A DNA stretch of 64,000 nucleotides from JAICYJ01 sp963766445 (GTDB lineage Bacteria; Actinomycetota; Thermoleophilia; Gaiellales; JAICJC01). The DNA is taken from positions 62,001-126,000 of the forward strand of contig CAVXZW010000029.1 of the NCBI GenBank assembly GCA_963766445.1, written 5' to 3'. Both the position numbers and the translations under genes were made by a program. The first letter of the stretch is position 1. Each line of letters starts with the position of its first letter. Of the stretch, positions 1 to 8,104 are shown one piece after another. The notes under the pieces were generated by a model that worked only from the letters and a program-made list of their open reading frames with translations, did not search any database and was not told the origin of the DNA.

Positions 1-297
1 GGGGAATTCGCCGACGACGAGCTGCGGCGCTCCAAGGAGAACCTGAAGGGGCGGATCATGCTGTCGATGGAGTCGACCTCGAACCGCGCCAGCCGGCTGG
101 GCAAGTCGGTGCTGACCGACACCGAGCTGCTGTCGCTCGACCGCATCTGCGCCGAGATCGACTCCGTCGAGCCGGAGGCGGTGGCGTCGCTGGCCCGCCA
201 GCTGTTCGCACCCGATCGCCTGTCGGTGTCCGGCGTGGGGCCGGACGAGGATCGCTTCCGCGAGGCCGTGGCCGCGCTGAACCCCGCGCTCGCCTGA
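1..297 (+). CDS. M16 family zinc peptidase, C-terminal end (partial)
   Basis: Only the last 98 residues are inside the window; the gene runs off the left edge in frame. The segment ELRRSKENLKGRIMLSMEST followed by SRLGKSVLTDTELLSLDRI is typical of the C-terminal, catalytically inactive half of insulinase-like (M16/PqqL/YmxG) proteases. The HxxEH zinc motif would lie upstream, outside the window. In actinobacteria this peptidase commonly precedes dapB, which starts here 17 nt after the stop. The family call is fairly secure from sequence and context; substrate is unknown. Confidence 0.8.
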   Translation, partial: GEFADDELRRSKENLKGRIMLSMESTSNRASRLGKSVLTDTELLSLDRICAEIDSVEPEAVASLARQLFAPDRLSVSGVGPDEDRFREAVAALNPALA

Positions 298-301
298 CGA
301 G

Positions 302-307
302 TACGAT
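302..307 (+). promoter_or_regulatory. -10 hexamer of a probable leaderless dapB promoter
   Basis: TACGAT ends exactly 6 nt before the dapB ATG, so transcription would be expected to begin at or next to the start codon. No ribosome binding site lies between. No convincing -35 box is seen. Confidence 0.45.
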
Positions 308-313
308 CTCGCG

Positions 314-979
314 ATGATCCGCGTGATCCTGTCAGGCGCCTCCGGCCAGGTCGGCCGGGCGCTGGTGTCCGCGATCGAGGCCGACACCGATCTGACGGTG
401 GCCGCCGCGGCCGCGCCCTCGCTCGGCATCGGGCTGGCCGATGCGCTGTCGGCCGGCCAGGGCGACGTCGTCGTCGACTTCACCGCGCCCGAGTTCGCCG
501 AGCCCGCCTGCCGGCTGTGCATCGACGCGCGCGTGCCGCTGGTGCTGGGCACCACCGGACTGGCCCCCGAGCGGCTCGAGGAGCTGGGCGCGCAGGCGGC
601 CGCGGCCGGCGTGCAGCTGTTCCACGCCGCCAACTTCGCGATCGGGGCGGTGCTGATGATGCAGTTCGCCGAGCAGGCCAGCCGCCACATGCCCGCAGCC
701 GAGATCGTCGAACTGCACGCCGACACCAAGAAGGACGCCCCGTCCGGCACCTCCCTGGCCACGGCGGCCCGCATGGGCGGCGAGTCCCGATCCACAGCGT
801 GCGGCTGCCGGGGCTGGTGGCCCACCAGGAGGTGATCCTGGGCGGCGCCGGCGAGACGCTCACGATCCGCCACGACACCAGCTCCCGTGCCGCCTTCGCG
901 CCCGGCGTGCTGCTCGCGGTCAAGCGCATCCGCGAGCTGCCGCCGGGGCTCACCGTCAGGGCTGGAAGCACTGCTCTAG
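314..979 (+). CDS. dapB: 4-hydroxy-tetrahydrodipicolinate reductase (two frameshifts)
   Basis: DapB reduces the DapA product with NAD(P)H in lysine/diaminopimelate synthesis. The N-terminal Rossmann loop GASGQVGRAL, the TTG loop and the catalytic region ELHADTKKDAPSGTS are visible. The frame then breaks near 790 (a base seems missing between MGG and VPIHSVR). It breaks again at about 957, where dropping one A gives the ending LTVGLEALL and a TAG at 977-979. The family-typical block VPIHSVRLPGLVAHQEVI lies in the second frame. The ATG at 314 has a -10 element directly upstream. Total length of about 221 residues is slightly short for the family. The breaks look like sequence errors rather than decay. 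Confidence 0.88.
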
Positions 980-988
980 TTGAGATGG

Positions 989-1411
989 TTAATCAGCGGT
1001 CAGCGCGAACACCGGAAACACCCGGTCGGTCTTCTGCTCGTACTCCCCAAAGCGCGGCTTGCGGCTCGACCAGCGGCCGCCACATGCGGTCGCGCTCGTC
1101 CGGCTCGAGCAGTGCGCGCGCGACGCGCCTCGAACGTCTCGCGCCCGTAGCTCGACGGTGACCGTCGGGTTCGCGAGCAGGTTGTGGTACCAGGCCGGGG
1201 TTGTCGGGCGCGCCGCTGGTTTGGTGCGCGAACACATGCAGCACGCCGTCCCGCTCCAGGTACTCGAGCGGCAGCGTCATCTCGCGGCCGCTGCGTGCGC
1301 CGCGCATCGTGACCAGCACCAGCGTCGAGTCGGGATAGGGGCATCGTCACCGCGCCGCCGTTGGCGCGGAACTCGCTCGATGACGGAGTCGTTGAACGTC
1401 TGCTCGGCCAT
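989..1411 (-). CDS. F420-dependent nitroreductase/quinone reductase family protein (about six one-base insertions)
   Basis: Joining the minus-strand frames gives a protein of about 135 residues beginning MAEQTFNDSVIEEFRANGG. It contains LVLVTMRGARSGRE, PDNPGWYHNLLANPTVTVE and the ending DRVFPVFALTAD. The P-x-NP-x-WYHNL-x-ANP block is the hallmark of the deazaflavin (F420)-dependent nitroreductase/Ddn family, whose members use F420H2 to reduce quinones or nitro compounds. Each frame change is in the direction of a single added base, about one per 70 bp, the densest cluster in the window. Its ATG overlaps the stop of the MOSC gene by 4 nt (ATGA), so the two form an operon. The substrate is unknown. 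Confidence 0.72.
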
Positions 1412-1866
1412 CAGGCGCCACCGACCGGATCACCGACGCGCAGCTCGCCGCCGTCCAGGATGTCGCCGCGCACGCCCGCGCGGTGCACCAGCGCCTTGAT
1501 CGTGCGCGGGTCGCCCAGGTAGACCTGCAGGTCGAGGCAGGGCTCGCAAAGCTCCGTGGCGCGGCAGCGCAGCGGCCCGACCCGAAACTCCTTGCCGACC
1601 AGGTCGTTCAGCCGCACGCCCCGGGTCACGACCTGGCGGCGCGAGCGTCCCTCCGCGAGGTCGAGGCCGTGCTCGTCCAGCACCGCCTCGATCACCTCGG
1701 CCTCGATCAGCGTGATCGCACAGCCGGTCGGGATCCAGCGGTCGGGCGGGCTGAAGTTGCGGTCGCCTTCCAGGCCGCGGCCGGCGTGGGCCTGCACCGA
1801 CGCCACCTCGATCGGCGTCTCGCCGCTGCGCGGAACGATGAAGATCTGCTCGACCGATCCAGCCAC
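1411..1866 (-). CDS. MOSC domain-containing protein
   Basis: A 151-residue protein reading MAGSVEQIFIVPRSGETP, then HAGRGLEGDRNF and a cysteine pair region RCRATELCEPCLDLQ. This matches stand-alone MOSC (molybdenum cofactor sulfurase C-terminal) proteins, which bind sulfur or molybdenum cofactor near a conserved cysteine. Here the cysteines around residue 110 are the candidate site. It is the first gene of a minus-strand pair with the F420-type reductase and is divergent from dapA, 42 nt away. Function beyond the domain is not known. Confidence 0.82.
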   Translation of the reverse strand: MAGSVEQIFIVPRSGETPIEVASVQAHAGRGLEGDRNFSPPDRWIPTGCAITLIEAEVIEAVLDEHGLDLAEGRSRRQVVTRGVRLNDLVGKEFRVGPLRCRATELCEPCLDLQVYLGDPRTIKALVHRAGVRGDILDGGELRVGDPVGGA

Positions 1867-1908
1867 TGCGCGCAGGAGTTTAGATCGCGGAGGAGTAGAA
1901 TCGATCGT

Positions 1909-2808
1909 ATGACGCGCCCCGTGCTCGGCGAGCTACTGACCGCGATGGTCACCCCGTTTGCGGATGACGGCACCGTCAACCACGAGTCGGCCCGCCGCAT
2001 GGCGCGCCACCTGGTCGATACCGGCTCCGACGGCATCGTCGTCTGCGGCACCACCGGCGAGGGCCCGACCGTCAACGACCGCGAGAAGCTGGAGCTGCTC
2101 GAGACGGTCGTCTCCGAGGTCGGCCCCACCGCCAGCGTGGTCGCGAACACGGGTAGCTACGACACGCATCATTCGGTGGCGCTGACCCGGTCCGCCCTCG
2201 CGTCCGGCGTGGACGGCTTTCTCGTGGTCACCCCGTACTACAACAAGCCGCCCGTGGACGGCATCGTCGCCCACTACGAGGCCATCGCCGAGGCCGCCGA
2301 GGGCCGCCCGGTGATCGTCTACAACATCCCGCAGCGGGTCGTGCTGAACCTCGAGCCGGAGCTGCTGGCACGGCTCAGCGAGATCGACAACGTGATCGCC
2401 GTCAAGCAGGCCACCGCCGACCTCGACCAGGCCCGCAGCATCCTCGACCACGGTGGCCTCGAGCTGTACGCGGGCAACGACGACCTGCTTGCGCCGTTCC
2501 TGCGGCTGGGCGGTGCCGGCGGCATCTGCGTCGCGTCCCACATCGCGGGGCGCCGGATGCGGGAGATGGTCACTGCCGCCAGGGCCGGCGACCTCGAACG
2601 CACCGATGCCATCGACCGCGAGCTGCAGCCGCTCTACGACGCGCTCTCGATCACCACCAACCCGATCCCGCTGAAGGCCGCGCTGAACCTGCTCGGCCAC
2701 GACGTGGGAGGGCTGCGCCTGCCGCTTGTCGAGGCCGACGCGGCGCAGACGGCGACGCTCCAGGCCGCGCTCGAGCTGGCCGGAATCCTGCCGGTCGCCG
2801 CCGGTTGA
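1909..2808 (+). CDS. dapA: 4-hydroxy-tetrahydrodipicolinate synthase
   Basis: DapA condenses pyruvate with aspartate semialdehyde, the committed step to diaminopimelate and lysine. The 299-residue TIM-barrel protein has the substrate loop CGTTGEGPTVNDREK near residue 45, the GFLVVTPYYNKPP segment with the catalytic tyrosine, and the Schiff-base lysine in VIAVKQATAD. The ATG at 1909 follows a GGAGGAG about 12 nt upstream; open frame further upstream is not family-like. Its TGA overlaps the possible TTG start of rnj, implying translational coupling. Confidence 0.95.
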   Translation: MTRPVLGELLTAMVTPFADDGTVNHESARRMARHLVDTGSDGIVVCGTTGEGPTVNDREKLELLETVVSEVGPTASVVANTGSYDTHHSVALTRSALASGVDGFLVVTPYYNKPPVDGIVAHYEAIAEAAEGRPVIVYNIPQRVVLNLEPELLARLSEIDNVIAVKQATADLDQARSILDHGGLELYAGNDDLLAPFLRLGGAGGICVASHIAGRRMREMVTAARAGDLERTDAIDRELQPLYDALSITTNPIPLKAALNLLGHDVGGLRLPLVEADAAQTATLQAALELAGILPVAAG

Positions 2809-2810
2809 CG

Positions 2811-4481
2811 ATGCGCGAACCCGTCAAGATCATCCCGCTCGGCGGGCTGGGCGAGGTTGGCAAGAACATGACCGTGTTCGAGTCCGGCGGCGACCTGATC
2901 CTGATCGACGCCGGCCTCACCTTCCCCAAGGCGGAGATGCACGGCATCGACCTGGTGTTGCCCGACTTCTCCTACGTGGTCGACCGCGCCGACCGGCTGA
3001 AGGCGATCGTGCTCACCCACGGCCACGAGGACCACGTCGGCGCGCTGCCCTACCTGCTGCGCGAGACCGGGACGCATCCGCTGGTGTTCGGCACCCGGCT
3101 GACGCTGGGGCTGATCAAGTCGAAGCTGGACGAGCACGGCCTGGGCGCCGAGACGGAGCTGGTGGAGCTGGTTCCGGACGGATCGCGCGTCGCGGCGGGG
3201 CCGTTCGAGGCCGAGGCGGTGCGCGTCACGCACTCGATCCCCGATGCAGTGGCGATCGTACTGCACACGGCGCACGGCGTGATCGTGCACACCGGCGACT
3301 TCAAGATGGACATGACGCCGGTGGACGGCCGCCCGGTCGACATCGGTCGCCTGCGCTCGCTCGGTGACGAGGGTGTGGCGCTGCTGATGTCGGATTCGAC
3401 GAACGCCGAGAACCCTGGCACGACCCCGTCCGAGATGACGGTCGGGCCGAGCATGCGCGAGATCATCGCGAAGGCACCCGGCCGCGTGATCGTGACGTCG
3501 TTCGCGTCGCAGATCCACCGCCTGCAGCAGGTGATCGACGCGGCCGTCGCCAACAACCGCAAGGTCTGCGTGATCGGCCGGTCGATGGTGCGGAACCTGA
3601 ACATCTCGCGAAACCTCGGCTACGCCGACATGGACGAGGATCTGCTGCTGAAGCCCAAGACGCTTGACTCCGTGCTTCCCCACGAGGTGGTCGTATTGTG
3701 CACGGGCAGCCAGGGCGAACCCCGCTCCGCGCTGACGCGGATGGCACACGGCGACCATCCCGCACTGCAGGTGCACCCGACCGACACGGTGGTGATGTCG
3801 TCCAAGGCGGTGCCGGGCAACGAGGTGAACGTCGCGGAGACCGTGAACCGCCTGAACCGGATGGGCGCCACGGTGCTGACCGAGAACAACGCCTACGTGC
3901 ACGTGTCGGGCCACGGCTCGGCCGACGAGCTGCGCACGATGCTGGAACTGGTGCGTCCCAGGTTCTTCGTGCCGGTGCACGGCGAGTACCGGATGCTGCG
4001 CGCGCACGCCGCCATCGCCGAGCGGACCGGCGTGGAGCCGCACGCCGTGCGGATCGCCGACAACGGCACCGTGCTGGAGCTGGACGCGGACGGGCTGTTC
4101 GTGACCGGGCAGATCGAGACCGGCATGACGCTGGTGGACGGCTACTCGGTGGGCGACGTGCGCGATGAGGTGCTGCGCGACCGCAGGCGGCTGGCGACCG
4201 ACGGCGTGCTGATCGTGGTGGCCACGATCGCCGCCGGAAGCGCCGAGGTGGTGGTGGATCCGGAGGTGATCGCGCGCGGGTTCGAGACGCCCGACGGCGA
4301 GGGCCAGGAGCTGCTCGACCGGGCTCGGGACGCGGTCGACGAGGTGCTCGAACGCTGCCTGGCGAACCGCATGACGGAGGTCAACCTGCTCCAGCAGGAG
4401 CTGCACGACGCGCTGGCGCCGCTGGTGCACAGGATGACGGGCAAGCGGCCGATGGTGTTGCCGGTCGTCGTAGAAGTCTGA
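2811..4481 (+). CDS. rnj: Ribonuclease J
   Basis: A 556-residue metallo-beta-lactamase/beta-CASP nuclease. THGHEDHVGALPYLL provides the HxHxDH zinc motif, HTGDFKMD the next metal ligands, and SGHGSADEL a beta-CASP histidine. The C-terminal region after about residue 450 is the RNase J oligomerisation domain. RNase J is a 5'-3' exonuclease and endonuclease in RNA maturation and decay, and this window also encodes RNase Y. The ATG at 2811 is 2 nt after the dapA stop; a TTG at 2805 overlapping that stop is an alternative. A dapA-rnj-ftsK order is usual in actinobacteria. Confidence 0.95.
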   Translation: MREPVKIIPLGGLGEVGKNMTVFESGGDLILIDAGLTFPKAEMHGIDLVLPDFSYVVDRADRLKAIVLTHGHEDHVGALPYLLRETGTHPLVFGTRLTLGLIKSKLDEHGLGAETELVELVPDGSRVAAGPFEAEAVRVTHSIPDAVAIVLHTAHGVIVHTGDFKMDMTPVDGRPVDIGRLRSLGDEGVALLMSDSTNAENPGTTPSEMTVGPSMREIIAKAPGRVIVTSFASQIHRLQQVIDAAVANNRKVCVIGRSMVRNLNISRNLGYADMDEDLLLKPKTLDSVLPHEVVVLCTGSQGEPRSALTRMAHGDHPALQVHPTDTVVMSSKAVPGNEVNVAETVNRLNRMGATVLTENNAYVHVSGHGSADELRTMLELVRPRFFVPVHGEYRMLRAHAAIAERTGVEPHAVRIADNGTVLELDADGLFVTGQIETGMTLVDGYSVGDVRDEVLRDRRRLATDGVLIVVATIAAGSAEVVVDPEVIARGFETPDGEGQELLDRARDAVDEVLERCLANRMTEVNLLQQELHDALAPLVHRMTGKRPMVLPVVVEV

Positions 4482-4502
4482 ACCAACAGTCTGAAGCGAC
4501 GC

Positions 4503-4519
4503 CTGCCAGACAGTGGCAG
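4503..4519. other. Small hairpin in the rnj-ftsK gap
   Basis: CTGCCA-GACAG-TGGCAG forms a perfect 6-bp stem with a 5-nt loop just after rnj. No T-run follows, so it is not a convincing intrinsic terminator. The rest of this 163-bp gap holds only the -10 element at its right end. Confidence 0.3.
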
Positions 4520-4633
4520 CCGTCGCGCGGCGCACCGCGAGTTATCGAGTACCTCGGAAGGTCTGGCATACACCGAGCCGACCCGTGACGGGCACTCGAA
4601 GTCACCGGAAGGAACGCCGTCCGATACGGTGAA

Positions 4634-4639
4634 TACCAT
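4634..4639 (+). promoter_or_regulatory. -10 hexamer of a probable leaderless ftsK promoter
   Basis: TACCAT ends 5 nt before the ftsK ATG at 4645. There is no Shine-Dalgarno sequence in between. Confidence 0.4.
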
Positions 4640-4644
4640 CGCCA

Positions 4645-7011
4645 ATGGCCAGGACCACTACGCGACGGACCCATCGCGCTCCTGGTTCACGACCGGCTCG
4701 ACGCACGCGCAAGTCCCCCATCCGCTCCCAGACCCCCCAGCGGAGGCGTGCGTCGAGTCGGACTTCGCTCTCGCAGCGTCGTGACCTGATCGGCGGTGGG
4801 CTGATCGCAGCCGGAATCTTCCTCGGCTGCGTCGAGTTCCTGGGCTGGGACGGCGGCGTGATCGGCCTCAAGATCGACCGTCTGCTGCAGCTGTTGGTGG
4901 GCAGGAGCACCGCCCTGGTGCCACCGATCCTGGTGATCGCCGGCGCCATGATCTTCGTCGACAGCAAGGCCCGGCACCTGCGACCGCTGCGCCTGGGCGC
5001 GATCATTCTGTTCACCTCGGTGACGCTGGCGCTGGCATCGAACAACACCCTGCGGCCCGAGCACCACGGCGGCCTGATCGGCGCGTATCTGCACACCGGC
5101 CTGGAGGGGTTGATCGGCGGCATCGGCGTCTCGATCCTGGTGGTGCTGGGCATCGGAGCAGCAATCGTCCTGATCACCGGCGCCTCGATCGGCGTGATGA
5201 TGCGCAGCTCCGGGCGCACGGTCGCGCGCGCGGCCGAGAGCGGCGCCCGCCTCAGCGGCGAGGTGGCACGGCGGTACCGTGAGCGGCCCGCATCCCGCCC
5301 GACGCTGGCGGCGGTGCCCGATCCCGACAAGCCCAAGCGGCGGCGCAGCGCCCCGCTCGACGGCAGCCAGGAGTACGCCGACCTGTTCGGCGACGCACCC
5401 GACTTCGAGCCCGAGGCGCAGCAGCCCGACCCTTCGATCGAACCGGAGTCGGAGCCGGAGCCGGCCGCCGTTCAGCCTGACGCCGATGAGGACGCCGTCA
5501 CGGCTGAGGTCGTGGCACCGTCGCTGGCGCTGGACGCATCGCCGCGGCCCAAGACCGAGTATCGCCTGCCGGCGGCCAGCATCCTCAAGAAGAGCACCGC
5601 CAGCCGCGGCGGCGGCGAGGATCACAAGCAGGTCGCGCGCAAGCTGGTCGAGGCGCTTGCCAACTTCGGCATCGAGGCCCGCTGCGTGGGCATGGTGGCG
5701 GGGCCCCGCGTGACCCGGTACGAGCTGCAGCTCGCACCCGGCATCAAGGTGTCGCGCGTGACCCAGCTGCGCGACGACCTGGCCTACGCCCTCGCAACCA
5801 CCGAGATCCGCATCCTGGCGCCGATCCCGGGCAAGCAGGCGGTCGGCGTCGAGGTCCCGAACACCTCACACAACACGGTCACCCTCGGGGACATCTTCGG
5901 CGAGCCGGCGGCCGGTTCCAGCCCGCTCACCGCCTGGCTCGGCAAGGACATCTCCGGGGCCGGGGTCGCCTGCGATCTCGCCAAGATGCCGCACCTTCTG
6001 ATCGCCGGCACCACCGGCTCGGGCAAGTCGGGCTGCATCAACGCCGTGCTCTGCTCGATCCTGCTGCGCGCCACCCCCGACGAGGTGCGCATGATCCTGG
6101 TCGATCCCAAGCGCGTCGAGCTCAACCACTACGAGTCGATCCCGCACCTGCTCACGCCCGTCGTCACCAACATGAAGAACGCGGCGCTGGTGCTGCAGAA
6201 CATCGTCCGCGAGATGGAGAGCCGCTACGAGCTGATGGGCGCCGTCAAGGCCCGCAACCTGGCCGAGTGGAACCGCAAGCGTCAGGAGCTGGGCCAGGAC
6301 ACGGTGCCGCACATCCTGGTCGTGATCGACGAGCTGGCCGATCTGATGATGGTGTCGCCGGCCGACGTCGAGGACGCCATCATCCGGCTGGCGCAGAAGT
6401 CGCGGGCCGTCGGCATCCACCTGGTGCTTGCCACTCAGAGCCCGCGCGTGGACGTGATCACTGGCATGATCAAGGCCAACGTGCCGTCACGGATCGCCTT
6501 CGCCGTGTCGTCGCAGACCGACTCGCGGGTGATCCTGGACGTGAACGGCGCCGAGGCGCTGCTGGGCGCGGGGGACATGCTCTACAAGCCGCTCGGCACC
6601 TCGAAGATGCTGCGCGTGCAGGGCGCCTACATCTCCGAGGACGAGACCAGGCGCATCGTCGAGGCCTGCCGCAAGCAGGGCCAGCCCACGTTCGAGGAGG
6701 AGCTGCTGGAGCTGCCCGCCGACGTCGAGCCGGAGCAGCTGGACGCCGACGAGGATCCCGTGCTGAACGACGCGATCCGGCTGGTGGCACAGCATCAGAC
6801 CGCCTCGGTGTCGCTGCTGCAGCGCCGGCTGCGGGTCGGCTACACCCGCGCAGGGCGGCTGATCGACATGCTCGAGCGCCGCGGGATCGTGTCCGGCTAC
6901 GAGGGCTCAAAGGCCCGCAACGTCCTGATCAGCGAGGCCGACCTGGCACGCATCCTGGGCGAGGACCAGCCTGCGCCGATCGACGAGCCGGTCGAGGACT
7001 TCACCTTCTAG
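4645..7011 (+). CDS. ftsK: DNA translocase FtsK/SpoIIIE
   Basis: A 788-residue septal DNA pump that moves chromosome ends out of the closing division septum. The N-terminus is basic, then four hydrophobic segments lie between about residues 45 and 185. An acidic, proline-rich linker follows (about 230-300), then the RecA-like motor: Walker A GTTGSGKSG near residue 455 and Walker B LVVIDELADLM near 558. A C-terminal winged-helix gamma domain (SLLQRRLRVGYTRAGRLIDML, about 725-750) normally reads the KOPS orienting sequences. The ORF is uninterrupted, notable given how many neighbours carry frame errors. Confidence 0.96.
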   Translation: MARTTTRRTHRAPGSRPARRTRKSPIRSQTPQRRRASSRTSLSQRRDLIGGGLIAAGIFLGCVEFLGWDGGVIGLKIDRLLQLLVGRSTALVPPILVIAGAMIFVDSKARHLRPLRLGAIILFTSVTLALASNNTLRPEHHGGLIGAYLHTGLEGLIGGIGVSILVVLGIGAAIVLITGASIGVMMRSSGRTVARAAESGARLSGEVARRYRERPASRPTLAAVPDPDKPKRRRSAPLDGSQEYADLFGDAPDFEPEAQQPDPSIEPESEPEPAAVQPDADEDAVTAEVVAPSLALDASPRPKTEYRLPAASILKKSTASRGGGEDHKQVARKLVEALANFGIEARCVGMVAGPRVTRYELQLAPGIKVSRVTQLRDDLAYALATTEIRILAPIPGKQAVGVEVPNTSHNTVTLGDIFGEPAAGSSPLTAWLGKDISGAGVACDLAKMPHLLIAGTTGSGKSGCINAVLCSILLRATPDEVRMILVDPKRVELNHYESIPHLLTPVVTNMKNAALVLQNIVREMESRYELMGAVKARNLAEWNRKRQELGQDTVPHILVVIDELADLMMVSPADVEDAIIRLAQKSRAVGIHLVLATQSPRVDVITGMIKANVPSRIAFAVSSQTDSRVILDVNGAEALLGAGDMLYKPLGTSKMLRVQGAYISEDETRRIVEACRKQGQPTFEEELLELPADVEPEQLDADEDPVLNDAIRLVAQHQTASVSLLQRRLRVGYTRAGRLIDMLERRGIVSGYEGSKARNVLISEADLARILGEDQPAPIDEPVEDFTF

Positions 7012-7024
7012 CCGTCCGCGGGTC

Positions 7025-7190
7025 GATGGTTGATTCCACGGGATATGTGGATGCTGGACGCAGGATGGGGCGCGTTGGACGGCGGGAGCATCCGCAGGGC
7101 AGGCTGGGTATGTCCTGGCCAAGGAAGATCGCGACGTCCAGCGTGTCCCAGACCAGCTCCAGCGCCGCTTAGCTCGTGGAATCAATCATC
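7025..7190. repeat. 166-bp segment bounded by 16-bp inverted repeats
   Basis: GATGGTTGATTCCACG at 7025-7040 and CGTGGAATCAATCATC at 7175-7190 are inverted copies with 15 of 16 positions matching. Inside them GCTGGACG (7053-7060) pairs with CGTCCAGC (7135-7142). The segment fills the gap between ftsK and the next gene and has no coding sign. It could be a miniature mobile element or a long structured RNA. Its right arm abuts the TAGTCT -10 element of the next gene. Confidence 0.6.
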
Positions 7191-7196
7191 TAGTCT
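7191..7196 (+). promoter_or_regulatory. -10 hexamer of a probable leaderless promoter
   Basis: TAGTCT ends exactly 6 nt before the GTG at 7203, and there is no ribosome binding site. Confidence 0.45.
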
Positions 7197-7202
7197 GCGC
7201 GC

Positions 7203-8063
7203 GTGACTGACGACTGGTACGCGCGGCTCCAGGCCAGCGGGCTGCTGGACACGCTGGCACCGTATGCACCGGTGCTGGTCGGCGCCTACCCGCTGGGCAT
7301 GGCGCCGCCCGGCTCGCGGATCGAGATCGTCTGTCGCGCCACCGACCTGCCTGCCTTCGCACGGACGCTGGAGCGCACGTACGGCGGCGACGGGTTCGCG
7401 ATGTATCCGGGCACGCTGGCGCTTGAGGACGCCGTCTTCGCCGAGTTCGACCTGGACGGACTCCCGTTCGAGGTGGCTGCCCAGAGCGATCACGAGCACC
7501 GCAAGCTGGGGGCCGCCACCATCGGCATCTCGCGGGTGCTGGAGATGGAGGGAGACGTGAGCCGCGACCGGCTGGCGGCGCGCGTGGCCGGTGGCGAGGA
7601 CTGGCTGGAGGCGGCCATGCACCAGACCGGCCTCACCCGCTCCGCGCTGGAGGCGCTGGCCACCGCGAACGCGGCCGTCGCCCGCCGGGTGCTGGGCGTC
7701 CGCACCCCGGGACCGTCGTTCCGCGAGTACCTGATCCCGCTGCTGGTGGGCTTCCTGTCGGAGTTCCTGATCATCCTGGCCACGTCGACCGGCCACTCGC
7801 AGGACTTCACCGGGCTGATGCTGATGGTGCAGGCGATCGTGCTGGGCGCGGTGTTCGGCACACGCATGGGCCTGATCGCCGCGCTGGCCCCGCTGCTCCT
7901 GTTCGGCGCCGTGATCGGATCCAGCTTCCTGGTCGGCAACGAGAGCTGCGGTAGCGACGGCTGCGGCTACCAGATTGCGAGCTACACGTTCGTCGCCCTG
8001 CTGGTCGGAAGCGGAGCCGGAGTCACCGGGTTGTTGCGGGATCGCTACTTCCCGCGCGCGTAA
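7203..8063 (+). CDS. DUF4269-like protein fused to a membrane domain
   Basis: A 286-residue protein. Residues 1 to about 165 resemble DUF4269, a nucleotidyltransferase-like family: APVLVGAYPLGMAPPGSRIE, then a strand IVCRATDLPAF. The canonical DUF4269 S-D-L-D metal motif is replaced here by SRIEIV, so catalysis is doubtful. Residues about 180-275 hold three or four hydrophobic segments (LIPLLVGFLSEFLIILA, LMLMVQAIVLGAVFG and others) with a loop CGSDGCGYQ containing two cysteines. I do not know a described protein with this combination. It starts at GTG 7203 behind a leaderless-type -10 and precedes rodZ by 41 nt. The DUF4269 assignment is from memory of the pattern and should be checked. Confidence 0.55.
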   Translation: MTDDWYARLQASGLLDTLAPYAPVLVGAYPLGMAPPGSRIEIVCRATDLPAFARTLERTYGGDGFAMYPGTLALEDAVFAEFDLDGLPFEVAAQSDHEHRKLGAATIGISRVLEMEGDVSRDRLAARVAGGEDWLEAAMHQTGLTRSALEALATANAAVARRVLGVRTPGPSFREYLIPLLVGFLSEFLIILATSTGHSQDFTGLMLMVQAIVLGAVFGTRMGLIAALAPLLLFGAVIGSSFLVGNESCGSDGCGYQIASYTFVALLVGSGAGVTGLLRDRYFPRA

Positions 8064-8104
8064 GTCGTAGACTGCGCCTTCGCCGTTCAGCGGCGTACCC
8101 ACCC

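Noticed and set aside
2634..4535. 633-codon open frame on the minus strand
   Set aside because: It is the exact antisense of rnj, with histidine-rich, low-complexity translation typical of a shadow frame in GC-rich DNA.
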